Positions 53,501 to 61,080 of a stretch of 64,000 nucleotides of DNA are shown piece after piece (the stretch's first letter is position 1; each line of letters begins with the position of its first letter). Origin of the DNA: Rhodoferax bucti (GTDB lineage: Bacteria > Pseudomonadota > Gammaproteobacteria > Burkholderiales > Burkholderiaceae_C). Both the position numbers and the translations under genes were made by a program. The notes under the pieces were generated by a model. The model saw only the letters and a list, made by a program, of their open reading frames with translations, was not told the DNA's origin and ran no database searches. The stretch spans positions 930,001-994,000 of the forward strand of contig NZ_VAHD01000001.1 of assembly GCF_005876985.1 (NCBI RefSeq), in the 5' to 3' direction.

Positions 53501-54040
53501 CTCAAAGCTGCCATCAGCGATCCCGATGGCGCCACCTTCCTGAGCGCGACCAACGAAACCAACACCACCCGCGTCCGTTACGGGCAAATGCGCTTGTTCA
53601 ATACCTATGGCTCGGAGCTGTTGGCTTTGCCGGTGCCGTTGGAGGCGCGGTATTGGAACGGCAGCTTTTACGTTACCAACACCTTGGACAGCTGCACCAC
53701 GCTCAACCTCTCCAGCGTCATCATGTCGAACTATGTGTCCAACTTGCCCACGGGCTTGGCCGCCTGTGAGACGCAAATCAGCCCCACCACGAACCAGACC
53801 TTGAACGGAGGCAAACTGCTTTCGCCCGGTCTGGTGCTGTCTAAGCCGGGTGCCGGCAACAGCGGCAGCGTGTTGTTGACCTTGAACGTGTCTGCCACCG
53901 CGACTGGCAAAACCTGTGTTTCGACCACGGAGAGCAATGCCACCGCAGCCAACTTGCCGTGGTTCGGCAGCAACCCGACGGCCAGAGCCACCTTTGGGGT
54001 CTACAAAAGCCCGCTGATTTATCTCCGTGAAAACTACTGA
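50543..54040 (+). CDS. mshQ: Large MshQ-like surface protein with lectin-like domain
   Basis: This 1165-residue protein is the largest in the window. After a signal peptide ending near SGAAFA comes a Ser/Gly/Thr-rich region (about residues 60-275) of repeating ~20-residue units that look like a beta-solenoid, then a cysteine cluster (VCCGSSCGNSC). Residues about 295-575 look like a LamG/legume-lectin fold (LTLSGSFTPQVV, VVQFDYSVYNGTGADGVVVV, GGWLGVGIDEYGNFPN). The last ~550 residues fit the DUF6701 region of MshQ proteins. It is the last gene of the pilin block and is probably exposed at the pilus tip or cell surface. Adhesion is inferred from the lectin-like part. Confidence 0.85.
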   Translation: MLPGAVLRTVAFRFVVCVLGAVLGGVLMSGAAFAANYTFPGALPSTCTGSGPSYTCTGLTLANGDKLVFSSQLPATVTVNGNVSTDNAEINKSGTASNVSFVVTGSFTTAYQANVNANVQAGSVNDSGGNVVFGGTVTATSGNIVLGYKTTAGGNVSSSTGSITLGNEAVISGGVSSSSGGAISIKYKSQINGSVTTTGAITIENESVINGSISGGTGAINVQYRAQVTGSVTSSSGTILMDNETVAGACVKSTGSAAITLNYRASINSVCCGSSCGNSCVTNNTSLAMPAACAPSQTCITDNFSTGTLDTSLWNALTLSGSFTPQVVTVGSQNRLRLTDARGSEATMVQLKKWFPAAGNKVVVQFDYSVYNGTGADGVVVVFSDAGISPAPGGAGGSLGYAQSDSTAGFSGGWLGVGIDEYGNFPNTNQNRQTYPSGWTAPTGANTSAGFYPNSVAVRGSGSGTTGYKLLANTGTVSPVIWNRSSTSSTVQRFRITIDNSNNVNAYVTLERDTTATGNSFTTLIPKFDVLGTNSGQAAVPTNLLLSLTGGTGGSTNIHELTNLSVCATYVTDPGSSTAAAAFDCLETGTNVPWVATTSSTVRPLYTKLAATNFTFDIAALKSDGTLESNYVAAGANSKYVLAELFDNTSPAASCSAYSSPVASQIVTFASGTFSGAAGRTKTPNFTVPSARAKLICRVKECTSSTCSAFTAVSPACSTDQFSVRPQQFTVTAPAMSNTALTGTPAAKAGTAFTLTAAAGVTAGYTGTPTIDSTKVLDHNGVTIAANTLSGSFSAGTGTGATGTSFTYQDVGNIQFPADTVVDSSFTAIDQSNNGCVTGSTSNTLSGGKYGCNIGSPATAKFGRWYPSHYSFSGALTASCAAGGFTYMDQDALGVVLTLKAHATTGGAASASDPVLSRYTSGYSRLAPVTISGDNGGTAVAVSRLGSPAFPAMPNTALWSAGQMLINDTYAFSKLASPDGPYDSFKLKAAISDPDGATFLSATNETNTTRVRYGQMRLFNTYGSELLALPVPLEARYWNGSFYVTNTLDSCTTLNLSSVIMSNYVSNLPTGLAACETQISPTTNQTLNGGKLLSPGLVLSKPGAGNSGSVLLTLNVSATATGKTCVSTTESNATAANLPWFGSNPTARATFGVYKSPLIYLRENY

Positions 54041-54076
54041 ATGCCGGAATTCATCAATTCTCCTGAAAAACCCCGT

Positions 54077-54123
54077 CCAATCGATGTCATGATTGCGCAA
54101 GCAGCTATTAAAATGAGAGCAAG
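54077..54123 (+). repeat. 47-nt palindromic repeat (between mshQ and mshI), degenerate 5' half
   Basis: The 3' half, TGCGCAAGCAGCTATTAAA with AGAGCAAG, is clear; the first 17 bases have diverged. Confidence 0.6.
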
Positions 54124-54199
54124 CCGATTGGAGATTCAGTAGATTCATGATTGAAGCGACGCGCCCATCACACCTCAGCCTGCCTGGAGCCCATTGAGT

Positions 54200-55258
54200 A
54201 TGCGTTGGCCTTGGCAACGTAATGCTTCCGGTGAACGCTTGGTCGTTTCCTGGTCCGGCCAGGCCATGTCGTATGTGCATGCGAAGCGTGCTGGCAACGA
54301 TTTCAAGATCATCCGTGCCGGGGTAGAGGTGCAAGGCAGTGACTCCCGCGAAGACTTTGTCCGCCGGCTTCAAGCCCTGGGGCTGAAGGGGGTGCACGCG
54401 AAGTTCATGCTTAAACCCGAGCAGTACCAATTGCTGCAGATTGAGGCTCCTGCGGTCGCCCCCGAGGAACTCCGTTCGGCAGCCCGTTACCAGATCAAAG
54501 AAATGGTGGATGTCCATCTGGACGATCTCACCATCGATGTGCTCCGTGTGGGAGATGGCCAAGGCCGCGCTGCATCGCAGCTTTTCGTAGTGGCAGCCAA
54601 CAACGCCGTGGTGCGCGATGCCATGGACCTGGCCCATGCCATGCAGTGGGATGTGCGGTTGATTGATGTGCAAGACATGGCCCAGCGTAACCTGCAAACC
54701 ATGGCAGAGCCCGAGCGGGCCAATGCCTGCCTCGTTCTGGCCGAGGGCCGCCAGGCGCTGCTCACCATCAGTGCCGGTGGCGAGCTGTTTTACAGCCGCC
54801 GCCTGGACCTGCCCGATGGCTTTATGGCTATGACCTGGACTGCTGTGGCCACCGCCGAACAAGCGCCCGTAGATGCCTATACGCCGGTGGAAGAGTATGT
54901 GCCGGACTATGGCGGCGGTGCCTATGGCGCTGCGGCGTTCACCACCACCGGCGCGGCCACGGCCAGCCCCGAGCAATCCGATATTGACCGCGCGCAGCGT
55001 TTGCTGGTGGAAGTGCAGCGCTCCATCGACCTGTGGGACCGCACCTGGTCTAACCTGCCTTTGGCCGGCTTGCACGTGTTTGCCGGCGAGCGCAGTGCCG
55101 AGTTGGCAGACTGGCTGCAGCGGGACACGGGCCAACGCGTGCAGCCCATTGCATGGGACACTGCCTTTCCCGGTTGGAGCGCCGTCAGCCCCGCCGATCA
55201 GCCCTATTGCCTGCCCTTGTTGGGCGTGTTGCTGCGTACCGAGCACCGCACCGCCTGA
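54200..55258 (+). CDS. mshI: MSHA biogenesis protein MshI (PilM-like)
   Basis: A 352-residue cytoplasmic protein of the actin-like PilM/MshI group. It contains LVVSWSGQAMSYVHAKRAG near the start, IEAPAVAPEELRSAARYQIK in the middle and no membrane helix. It would anchor the MshI2/J/K alignment complex at the inner face of the membrane. Start ATG 54200 follows GGAGCC; a TTG two codons earlier is also in frame. It opens the second half of the MSHA cluster. Confidence 0.85.
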   Translation: MRWPWQRNASGERLVVSWSGQAMSYVHAKRAGNDFKIIRAGVEVQGSDSREDFVRRLQALGLKGVHAKFMLKPEQYQLLQIEAPAVAPEELRSAARYQIKEMVDVHLDDLTIDVLRVGDGQGRAASQLFVVAANNAVVRDAMDLAHAMQWDVRLIDVQDMAQRNLQTMAEPERANACLVLAEGRQALLTISAGGELFYSRRLDLPDGFMAMTWTAVATAEQAPVDAYTPVEEYVPDYGGGAYGAAAFTTTGAATASPEQSDIDRAQRLLVEVQRSIDLWDRTWSNLPLAGLHVFAGERSAELADWLQRDTGQRVQPIAWDTAFPGWSAVSPADQPYCLPLLGVLLRTEHRTA

Positions 55259-55270
55259 GGCCCGCTCACC

Positions 55271-55972
55271 ATGCCCCAACAAATCAATCTTTGCGCCCTG
55301 ACCCTGCAAAAACCGCGGCAGCAGTTTTCTGCCGACACCATGGCTGTGGCGCTGGGGGTGTTTGTGGTGCTGGGCGGCTGCCTGTGCGCAGCCTGGGTGT
55401 GGAATCTGGAGCGTGCTGCGCAAGGCTTTGCCAGTGCCACACAAACCCAAACCCTGGAAATGCAGACCCTGCAGGCAGCCATTGACCGCAGCAAAGCCAT
55501 GGCACAGCCACCCTCGCCGGAACTGGTCAAAGAAGCGCAAGCCCGCCGCACCGAGGTGGAGGCCAAAGAGCGGATGCTGAGCGCCCTCCAGCAAGGCGTG
55601 CTGGTACCAGGCTACGGCCACTCTGACCGCCTGGCCTTGGTCGCGCGCAGCATTCCGCCGGAGGTCTGGGTTACCAGCGTCAAGGCGGACAGCGCCCGCA
55701 TGGAAGTCGATGGTTTTACCCTGGAGCCCTCTGCGCTCAATGACTGGGTGGCCCGCCTGTCGGTCAGCCCACTTATGCAGGGGCTGCGTCTGGCCACCGT
55801 CAAGGTACAAAGCACGACCTTGCAAAATCCGTCCGCTGCGAATGCGACGCCCCAGACCGCAGCTGCCAACCCCGGCGGTGGCACCGCACCCGGGCGTGAG
55901 GCCTGGTCGTTCACTCTGGTGAGTGCCCAGGTTGCGCCGGTATTGGATGCGGCAGCGGGGGGCAAGCCATGA
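55271..55972 (+). CDS. PilN-like MSHA biogenesis protein (MshI2)
   Basis: A 233-residue protein has an N-terminal PilN-like stretch (QQINLCALTLQKPRQQFSA), one membrane helix (MAVALGVFVVLGGCLCAAWV), a coiled coil and a periplasmic ferredoxin-like domain (RSIPPEVWVTSVKADSARME). It follows mshI by 12 nt and overlaps the PilO-like gene by ATGA. Together these form the alignment complex spanning the periplasm. The name MshI2 is by analogy with Shewanella. Confidence 0.8.
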   Translation: MPQQINLCALTLQKPRQQFSADTMAVALGVFVVLGGCLCAAWVWNLERAAQGFASATQTQTLEMQTLQAAIDRSKAMAQPPSPELVKEAQARRTEVEAKERMLSALQQGVLVPGYGHSDRLALVARSIPPEVWVTSVKADSARMEVDGFTLEPSALNDWVARLSVSPLMQGLRLATVKVQSTTLQNPSAANATPQTAAANPGGGTAPGREAWSFTLVSAQVAPVLDAAAGGKP

Positions 55973-56595
55973 AGGCGTGGTGGTTGGTCCAGTCCGCGCG
56001 CATCAATGCGCTGAGCTTGCGCGAGCGGGTGTTTTTGTTCGTCTCGCTGTTGGTGGTCGTGCTGGCTATTGCAGATGTGCTGTGGCTCACGCCAGCACAG
56101 GCGGCCTATAAGTTGGCGCAGCAGCGCTTCACGACCCAGAGCGCGGAAGTGCGGCGTTTGCGGGCCGAGTTGGCCGCTGTGCCCGCGCCGGTGGATGCGA
56201 GTGTGGCGCTGCAGGCCGAGATTGCGGAGTCGCAAAACCGTATTGAAAACTTGCGCGCCCAAATGGCCTTGTTGGCCCCCGACGCCGCCAGTGCGCAAGC
56301 ACTGGAGCCGGTGCTGGTGCAGTTTCTGCGCCGCAGCCCGGGTTTGCGTTTGGTGTCGTCTGGTACCGTCGCGGCAGATGCTGACCCCAGCGGGGTGGCC
56401 CCGGCTTCTGTGTCCGGCATTCAGCGCCGCGGCCTAGAGCTCAAGGTGGCGGGCTCGTATGGCGACCTTACCCGGTACGTTAAAAGCTTGGAGCAGGCGC
56501 TCCCCCGTTTGCGTTGGGGCAGCATGCAGCTGTCGGCTGACAAGCAAGGCACCGAGCTGACCTTGCGGGTGTATGTGCTGGAGGTGCAACCATGA
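55969..56595 (+). CDS. mshJ: PilO-like MSHA biogenesis protein MshJ
   Basis: A 208-residue protein has one membrane helix near residues 20-40 (RVFLFVSLLVVVLAIADVLW), a coiled coil (LAQQRFTTQSAEVRRLRAEL) and a periplasmic domain containing LELKVAGSYGDLTRYVKSLE, typical of PilO. ATGA overlaps join it to the genes on both sides. Confidence 0.85.
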   Translation: MKAWWLVQSARINALSLRERVFLFVSLLVVVLAIADVLWLTPAQAAYKLAQQRFTTQSAEVRRLRAELAAVPAPVDASVALQAEIAESQNRIENLRAQMALLAPDAASAQALEPVLVQFLRRSPGLRLVSSGTVAADADPSGVAPASVSGIQRRGLELKVAGSYGDLTRYVKSLEQALPRLRWGSMQLSADKQGTELTLRVYVLEVQP

Positions 56596-57062
56596 TGCCG
56601 CGCAGCCTGGGGAGCCGGGTGATTGCCATGGTGCTGACGATCTTCGTGATTGCACAGGCGCAGGCCCAAGACCGCGACCCGACTGCCGCCCCGGCGCTGG
56701 CCGAAGGGCTGACGGGTGGTGCCGGTGGCGGTAACGGCCCCTTGCCTGCGGGTAGCAGCGTGATCGTGCAGAGTGGCAAACCGTACCTGGTGGTCGGCAC
56801 CCGCTTGTATGCGGTAGGCCAAAAGGTGGGCAACGCCACGCTGGCCCGCATCACCGAAACAGAAATTTGGCTGCAAGAAGGCAAGCACGTCACCAAGGTG
56901 CCCCGGTTTGCCGGCATCCAGCGCCGGGTGGCCCAGGCGGAGGCGTGCGCCCCGGCACGCCCCGCCTCCTCCCCCCGCCGTGCGCGCAGCCGCGCGGCAC
57001 AGCCCCCCTCAACCGATCGCGCCGTGACCACAGTGGCTCCCTGCGATGGAGCCCAACCGTAA
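56592..57062 (+). CDS. mshK: PilP-like MSHA biogenesis protein MshK
   Basis: A 156-residue exported protein has a signal peptide (VIAMVLTIFVIAQAQA), then RDPTAAP and a short domain with LVVGTRLYAVGQKVGNATLA, as in MshK/GspC-PilP-like proteins that contact the secretin. The tail is Ala/Pro/Arg-rich and probably disordered. It overlaps mshJ and lies 11 nt ahead of the secretin gene. Confidence 0.8.
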   Translation: MMPRSLGSRVIAMVLTIFVIAQAQAQDRDPTAAPALAEGLTGGAGGGNGPLPAGSSVIVQSGKPYLVVGTRLYAVGQKVGNATLARITETEIWLQEGKHVTKVPRFAGIQRRVAQAEACAPARPASSPRRARSRAAQPPSTDRAVTTVAPCDGAQP

Positions 57063-57073
57063 AGTCCCGACCT

Positions 57074-58816
57074 ATGAACCCTTCTGTCTCCCTGTCCTCC
57101 TTGCACTCGGGCTTCCCCCGGTTGGCACTGTGCTCGCTCCTGGGCACTGCCTTGCTCAGCGGTTGCGGTGCTTTGGATCGCTCCTTGCGCACACCGGATG
57201 TCAGTGCGGCCATCAAGGCCGATTTGCCTGCGGCGGCCCCCAAAACCACTGCGGTGGTGCCTTCCAAGGTGAGCGATGCCCTGGCCGAGCCCGCGCCGCC
57301 TGCCGTGGCCCCACCACCCGAGCCCCGGCTGGACTTGCTGGTGAACAACGCCCAAGCGCGTGAGGTGTTTTTGGCCATCGTGGCCGATACCCGCTACAGC
57401 ATGCTGATGCACCCGGATGTGAGCGGCACCCTGTCGGTCACCTTGCGTGGCGTCACCGTGTTGGAGGCGCTGGAGGCGATTCGTGATGTGTATGGCTACG
57501 ACTTCAAAATGGAAGGCCGGCGCATCACGGTGTACGCCCCCACGCTGCAAACTCGGGTGTTCACGCTGAATTACCCCACCTCCCAGCGCCAGGGCAGCAG
57601 TGAGTTGCGCGTGTCCTCCGGCGCGGCGCTGCAGCAGTCCACCTCGGGCGGCAGCACCACTACGGCCAACAATGCCACTTCTGGAGCGGCCCAGCCGGAA
57701 AACAGCCGCGTTTCCACCACCTCCAAGTCCGACTTTTGGGGCGAGCTGACGGGTGCCATCAAGAGCCTGGTGGGCAATGGCGAGGGCCGCAGCGTGGTGG
57801 CCAGCCCGCAGGCCGGCATTCTGGCGGTGCGCGCCATGCCCGAAGAGTTGCGCCAGGTGGACAAGTTCTTGAAAGCCACCCAGGCCTCTGTGGAGCGCCA
57901 GGTGATGCTGGAGGCCAAAGTGGTGGAGGTTGAGCTGCGCGATGGCTACCAGAGCGGCGTGAACTGGGGCGCCTTTGGCAACGATGGCACCACCCAAGCG
58001 GCGGCCGGCGTCATCGGCAGCGGCGTCACCAGCACCAACGCTTATGTGCAAGGCACCACCACCATCAATGGTGCGGTGGCCTTCCCGTCGGTAGCCACCG
58101 GCGGCGGCTTGTTTGGCCTGGCCTTGGCCACCAGCCAGTTCGGCGCCGTGCTGGGCTTTCTGGAAACCCAGGGCGATGTGCAAACCCTGTCCAGCCCGCG
58201 CGTAGCCACCCTCAATAACCAAAAAGCGGTGCTCAAAGTCGGCACTGACGAGTTTTTTGTGACCAATGTGTCCGGTGGCACCAACTCCACCAGTACGACC
58301 ACCAATACCAATAGCACCAGCACCCTGCCCACAGTGACGCTGACGCCGTTTTTCTCCGGCATCTCGCTGGATGTGACGCCGCAGATTGACGATGGCGTCA
58401 ATGTCACGCTGCATGTGCATCCGGCCCTGACCACGGTGTCCGAAAAATCCAAGCAGATCGACCTGGGCAGCGCGGGCAATTTCAAGTTGCCGCTGGCGTC
58501 CAGTGCGGTCAATGAAACCGACACGCTGGTGCGTATTCAGGACGGCGCCATCGTGGCCATCGGTGGCTTGATGCAGCTGGAGTCCAGCCGCAATGCCTCC
58601 GGCATTCCCGGTACCACCAGCATGCCTGGCTTGGGGGCCTTGTTTGGCAACCGTGCCAGCCAGGGGCGCAAGAAGGAAGTGATTGTGCTGATCAAGCCCA
58701 CCATCATCCGCACCGCCGCAGACTGGGAAGCCCAAGGCCGCCGCGCACGCGCCGCCATTGACGATATGGATGCCGCCCGCGCCCGGGTCATCCAGCTAGA
58801 TGGTCCGGCCAAGTAA
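57074..58816 (+). CDS. mshL: MSHA secretin MshL
   Basis: A 580-residue outer-membrane secretin starts with a lipoprotein signal (LCSLLGTALLSGCG, Cys about residue 32). It continues with a secretin/TonB short N-terminal domain (VTVLEALEAIRDVYGYDFKM), a Ser/Thr-rich linker, and the C-terminal channel domain (VMLEAKVVEVELRDGYQSG, TPQIDDGVNVTLHVHPALT, GLGALFGNRASQGRKKEVIV). It forms the exit gate for the pilus. Its stop overlaps the mshM start by one nucleotide (TAATG). Confidence 0.93.
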   Translation: MNPSVSLSSLHSGFPRLALCSLLGTALLSGCGALDRSLRTPDVSAAIKADLPAAAPKTTAVVPSKVSDALAEPAPPAVAPPPEPRLDLLVNNAQAREVFLAIVADTRYSMLMHPDVSGTLSVTLRGVTVLEALEAIRDVYGYDFKMEGRRITVYAPTLQTRVFTLNYPTSQRQGSSELRVSSGAALQQSTSGGSTTTANNATSGAAQPENSRVSTTSKSDFWGELTGAIKSLVGNGEGRSVVASPQAGILAVRAMPEELRQVDKFLKATQASVERQVMLEAKVVEVELRDGYQSGVNWGAFGNDGTTQAAAGVIGSGVTSTNAYVQGTTTINGAVAFPSVATGGGLFGLALATSQFGAVLGFLETQGDVQTLSSPRVATLNNQKAVLKVGTDEFFVTNVSGGTNSTSTTTNTNSTSTLPTVTLTPFFSGISLDVTPQIDDGVNVTLHVHPALTTVSEKSKQIDLGSAGNFKLPLASSAVNETDTLVRIQDGAIVAIGGLMQLESSRNASGIPGTTSMPGLGALFGNRASQGRKKEVIVLIKPTIIRTAADWEAQGRRARAAIDDMDAARARVIQLDGPAK

Positions 58817-59733
58817 TGTATTTGGGGCACTTTTCGCTGCGTGAGGCCCCGTTTTCCATCACGCCGGATACCGATTTTTACTTCGCCCATGAAGGTGCCC
58901 AGTCCGCCCTGAACACCTTGCTCGTGGCCTTGCGCAGTGGCGAAGGCTTTTTGAAAGTCGTGGGTGAGTTGGGGTGTGGCAAAACCGTGTTGTGCCGCCA
59001 ACTGCTCAAGACGCTGCAAGACGAGTGCGTGACCGCCTACATCCCCAACCCCGACATGGGTCCGGATGATTTGCTCGCGGCATTGGCCCTGGAGCTGGGC
59101 TTGAGCGTCAGCCAGCCCCCGCACCGCCACCAGATCCTGGCTGACATTGCGCAGTGCCTGCTGACCCACGCGGCTCACAACCGGCGGGTGGTGGTGTGTA
59201 TCGACGAGGCGCAGGCGATTCCGGTGCGCACGGTAGAGAGCTTGCGCCTGCTGTCCAACCTGGAAACTGAAAAACGCAAGCTGCTGCAATTGGTGCTGCT
59301 GGGCCAGCCCGATCTGGACAGCAAGCTGGCCCGCCCGGAAATACGGCAGCTGCTGCAACGCATCACCTTCAGCGAGTACCTCGGACCCCTGGCCCAAGGT
59401 AGCGAGGGCGACTATTTGCGCCACCGCCTGGCCCGCGCGGCGCGGGACGAGTCCACGGACCTCGATGTGTTCACCCCGGCGGCTGTACGGGCCCTGGCCA
59501 AGGCCAGTGGCGGGGTGCCACGGCTGCTCAACATCCTGGCGCACAAGTGCCTGATGCTGGCCTATGGCGAGGGGGTGCACCGGGTGAGCGCTCAGCATGT
59601 GAAATGGGTAGCCCGGGACACGCCGGGCGTGCCATCCGCCGCCTGGACGTGGCGCGCGTGGTGGGCCGGCTTGTGGGGCCGGCGCCCCCGCGCCGCCGTG
59701 AGCACCCGGACCGCCGGAGAGGTAGACGAATGA
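58816..59733 (+). CDS. mshM: MSHA biogenesis ATPase MshM
   Basis: A 305-residue ExeA-like AAA ATPase starts MYLGHFSLREAPFSITPDTD, with Walker A GELGCGKTVLCRQLL and Walker B VVVCIDEAQAIP. ExeA-type proteins help secretin assembly by interacting with peptidoglycan; this one lacks a clear peptidoglycan-binding domain and ends with a basic, Trp-rich tail. Overlaps join it to both mshL and mshN. Confidence 0.9.
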   Translation: MYLGHFSLREAPFSITPDTDFYFAHEGAQSALNTLLVALRSGEGFLKVVGELGCGKTVLCRQLLKTLQDECVTAYIPNPDMGPDDLLAALALELGLSVSQPPHRHQILADIAQCLLTHAAHNRRVVVCIDEAQAIPVRTVESLRLLSNLETEKRKLLQLVLLGQPDLDSKLARPEIRQLLQRITFSEYLGPLAQGSEGDYLRHRLARAARDESTDLDVFTPAAVRALAKASGGVPRLLNILAHKCLMLAYGEGVHRVSAQHVKWVARDTPGVPSAAWTWRAWWAGLWGRRPRAAVSTRTAGEVDE

Positions 59734-60977
59734 GTGTGATCAACAAAATGCTGCGCGACCTGGACCAGCGCCGTGCCACCAGCCTGGAGCCAGGTCTGCG
59801 CGCCGGAACGCGTGCAGTACTGGCACCACCGGTGGCGGGCACGCGGTCGTTGCGGCGCGTGGCGCAAGGGCTATCGGCCGTGGGCTTGGTCGCGGGTTTG
59901 GGTGCGGCGGGCTGGTGGTACCTGCAAGCGCAGCCCCGGCCGACTGCCCCGCCGGTGGCAGCTGCGCCGGTCGTGGCCACGCCCCCTGTGCCGGCCGTGA
60001 GTGCTGTGCCGGCAGCGACGACCGCCAGCGCAAGTGCTAGTGCAGATGCGGGTGTCAGTGGGCCGGTGGAGTTGCCCGTGTCCGCCGCCCCCGTGGCAGC
60101 GGGGGGTGCTGCCGCGCAGCATGTGCCTGCATCCTCGTCCATGGCGGCACCAGCACCAGCACCAGCACCAGCACCAGCACCAGCACCAGCACCAGCACCA
60201 GCACCAGCACCTGCACCTGCACCTGCACCTGCATCCGCGCCGCTCCCGGCCTCTGTGCCCGCTACATCAACGCCTCCGAAGACCGCGACACCGTTGCAGC
60301 TGCCGTCTGTTGCGCCTAAGGCACCGGTAGCTCCGCCGTCCGCAGAGCGCACCGGCTTACAACTCACGCCGTCGATTTGGGGTGTCACCCCGCCCGTACC
60401 GCCAAAAGTAGCCGCGACGCCTGCACCAGCCGCCGTGGTCCCGGTGGCGCCAGAGCCCGCCGTGCAGGCGCAGCGACAGCAGAACGCGGCGCGCGAAGCC
60501 CTGGTGCAAGCCCAGGGCTTGTACAACGGTGGCTCGGCGGATGCAGCAATGGCCTTGTTGCAGGATGCGCTCTCCGTGGCGGAGCGGGCATCGCCCCCGG
60601 CGCCCGTGGCAGTCCAACTGTCGCTGGTACGGGAGCTGGCCCGCATGGAGCTGGCCCAAGGCCGGGCTGCGGCGGTGTTGGAGCTGTTAGGTCGCGTCGA
60701 GCCGCTGTTGGCGGGCCAGGCCGACCTGTGGGCGGTGCGCGCCAACGCGGCACAGCGCTTGGGGCGTCATCAGGAGGCGGTGCAGTTTTATGCCACGGCG
60801 CTGCAAACCCGGCCTGCCGAGCAGCGCTGGCTGCTGGGCAGCGCGGTGTCTCTGGCCGCGCTGGGGCAGCTAAGCCAAGCCGCTGAGTTGGCAGAAAAGG
60901 CACGCGCCATCGGGCCGGTCAGTAAAGACGTGCTGGGCTATCTGCGCCAGCAGGGTGTTGCACTGCCAGATAAGTAA
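59730..60977 (+). CDS. mshN: MSHA biogenesis protein MshN, TPR type
   Basis: A 415-residue protein begins MSVINKMLRDLDQRRATS, typical of MshN/GspB-like partners of ExeA ATPases. A membrane helix near residues 45-65 (LSAVGLVAGLGAAGWWYLQA) is followed by a long Pro/Ala-rich periplasmic linker containing 14 consecutive Pro-Ala pairs, then TPR-like helices to the end (AREALVQAQGLYNGGSADAA). It ends the MSHA cluster. The linker is encoded by a hexanucleotide tandem repeat. Confidence 0.87.
   Translation: MSVINKMLRDLDQRRATSLEPGLRAGTRAVLAPPVAGTRSLRRVAQGLSAVGLVAGLGAAGWWYLQAQPRPTAPPVAAAPVVATPPVPAVSAVPAATTASASASADAGVSGPVELPVSAAPVAAGGAAAQHVPASSSMAAPAPAPAPAPAPAPAPAPAPAPAPAPAPASAPLPASVPATSTPPKTATPLQLPSVAPKAPVAPPSAERTGLQLTPSIWGVTPPVPPKVAATPAPAAVVPVAPEPAVQAQRQQNAAREALVQAQGLYNGGSADAAMALLQDALSVAERASPPAPVAVQLSLVRELARMELAQGRAAAVLELLGRVEPLLAGQADLWAVRANAAQRLGRHQEAVQFYATALQTRPAEQRWLLGSAVSLAALGQLSQAAELAEKARAIGPVSKDVLGYLRQQGVALPDK
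60150..60233 (+). repeat. Hexanucleotide tandem repeat in mshN
   Basis: Ten perfect CCAGCA units are followed by four CCTGCA units, 84 bp in all, encoding Pro-Ala. Slippage would change linker length without breaking the frame. Confidence 0.95.
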
Positions 60978-60988
60978 TAAATCTGGCT

Positions 60989-61035
60989 CTAGCGCACGTG
61001 GAGTATGCGCAAGCAGCTATCTATTTAGTAGCAAA
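60989..61035 (+). repeat. 47-nt palindromic repeat (between mshN and comM)
   Basis: Reads CTAGCGCACGTGGAGTA, then TGCGCAAGCAGCTATC, TATTT and AGTAGCAAA. From position 18 on it differs from the copy at 16528 only in the last stem. Confidence 0.8.
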
Positions 61036-61080
61036 TGTGTTGCGGCAATGGGGTGCTTGCGCCCCGCGCTGAAGCGGGTA

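Noticed and set aside
60150..60233. On/off phase variation of mshN by the tandem repeat
   Set aside because: The unit is six bases, so slippage keeps the frame. Only linker length can vary.
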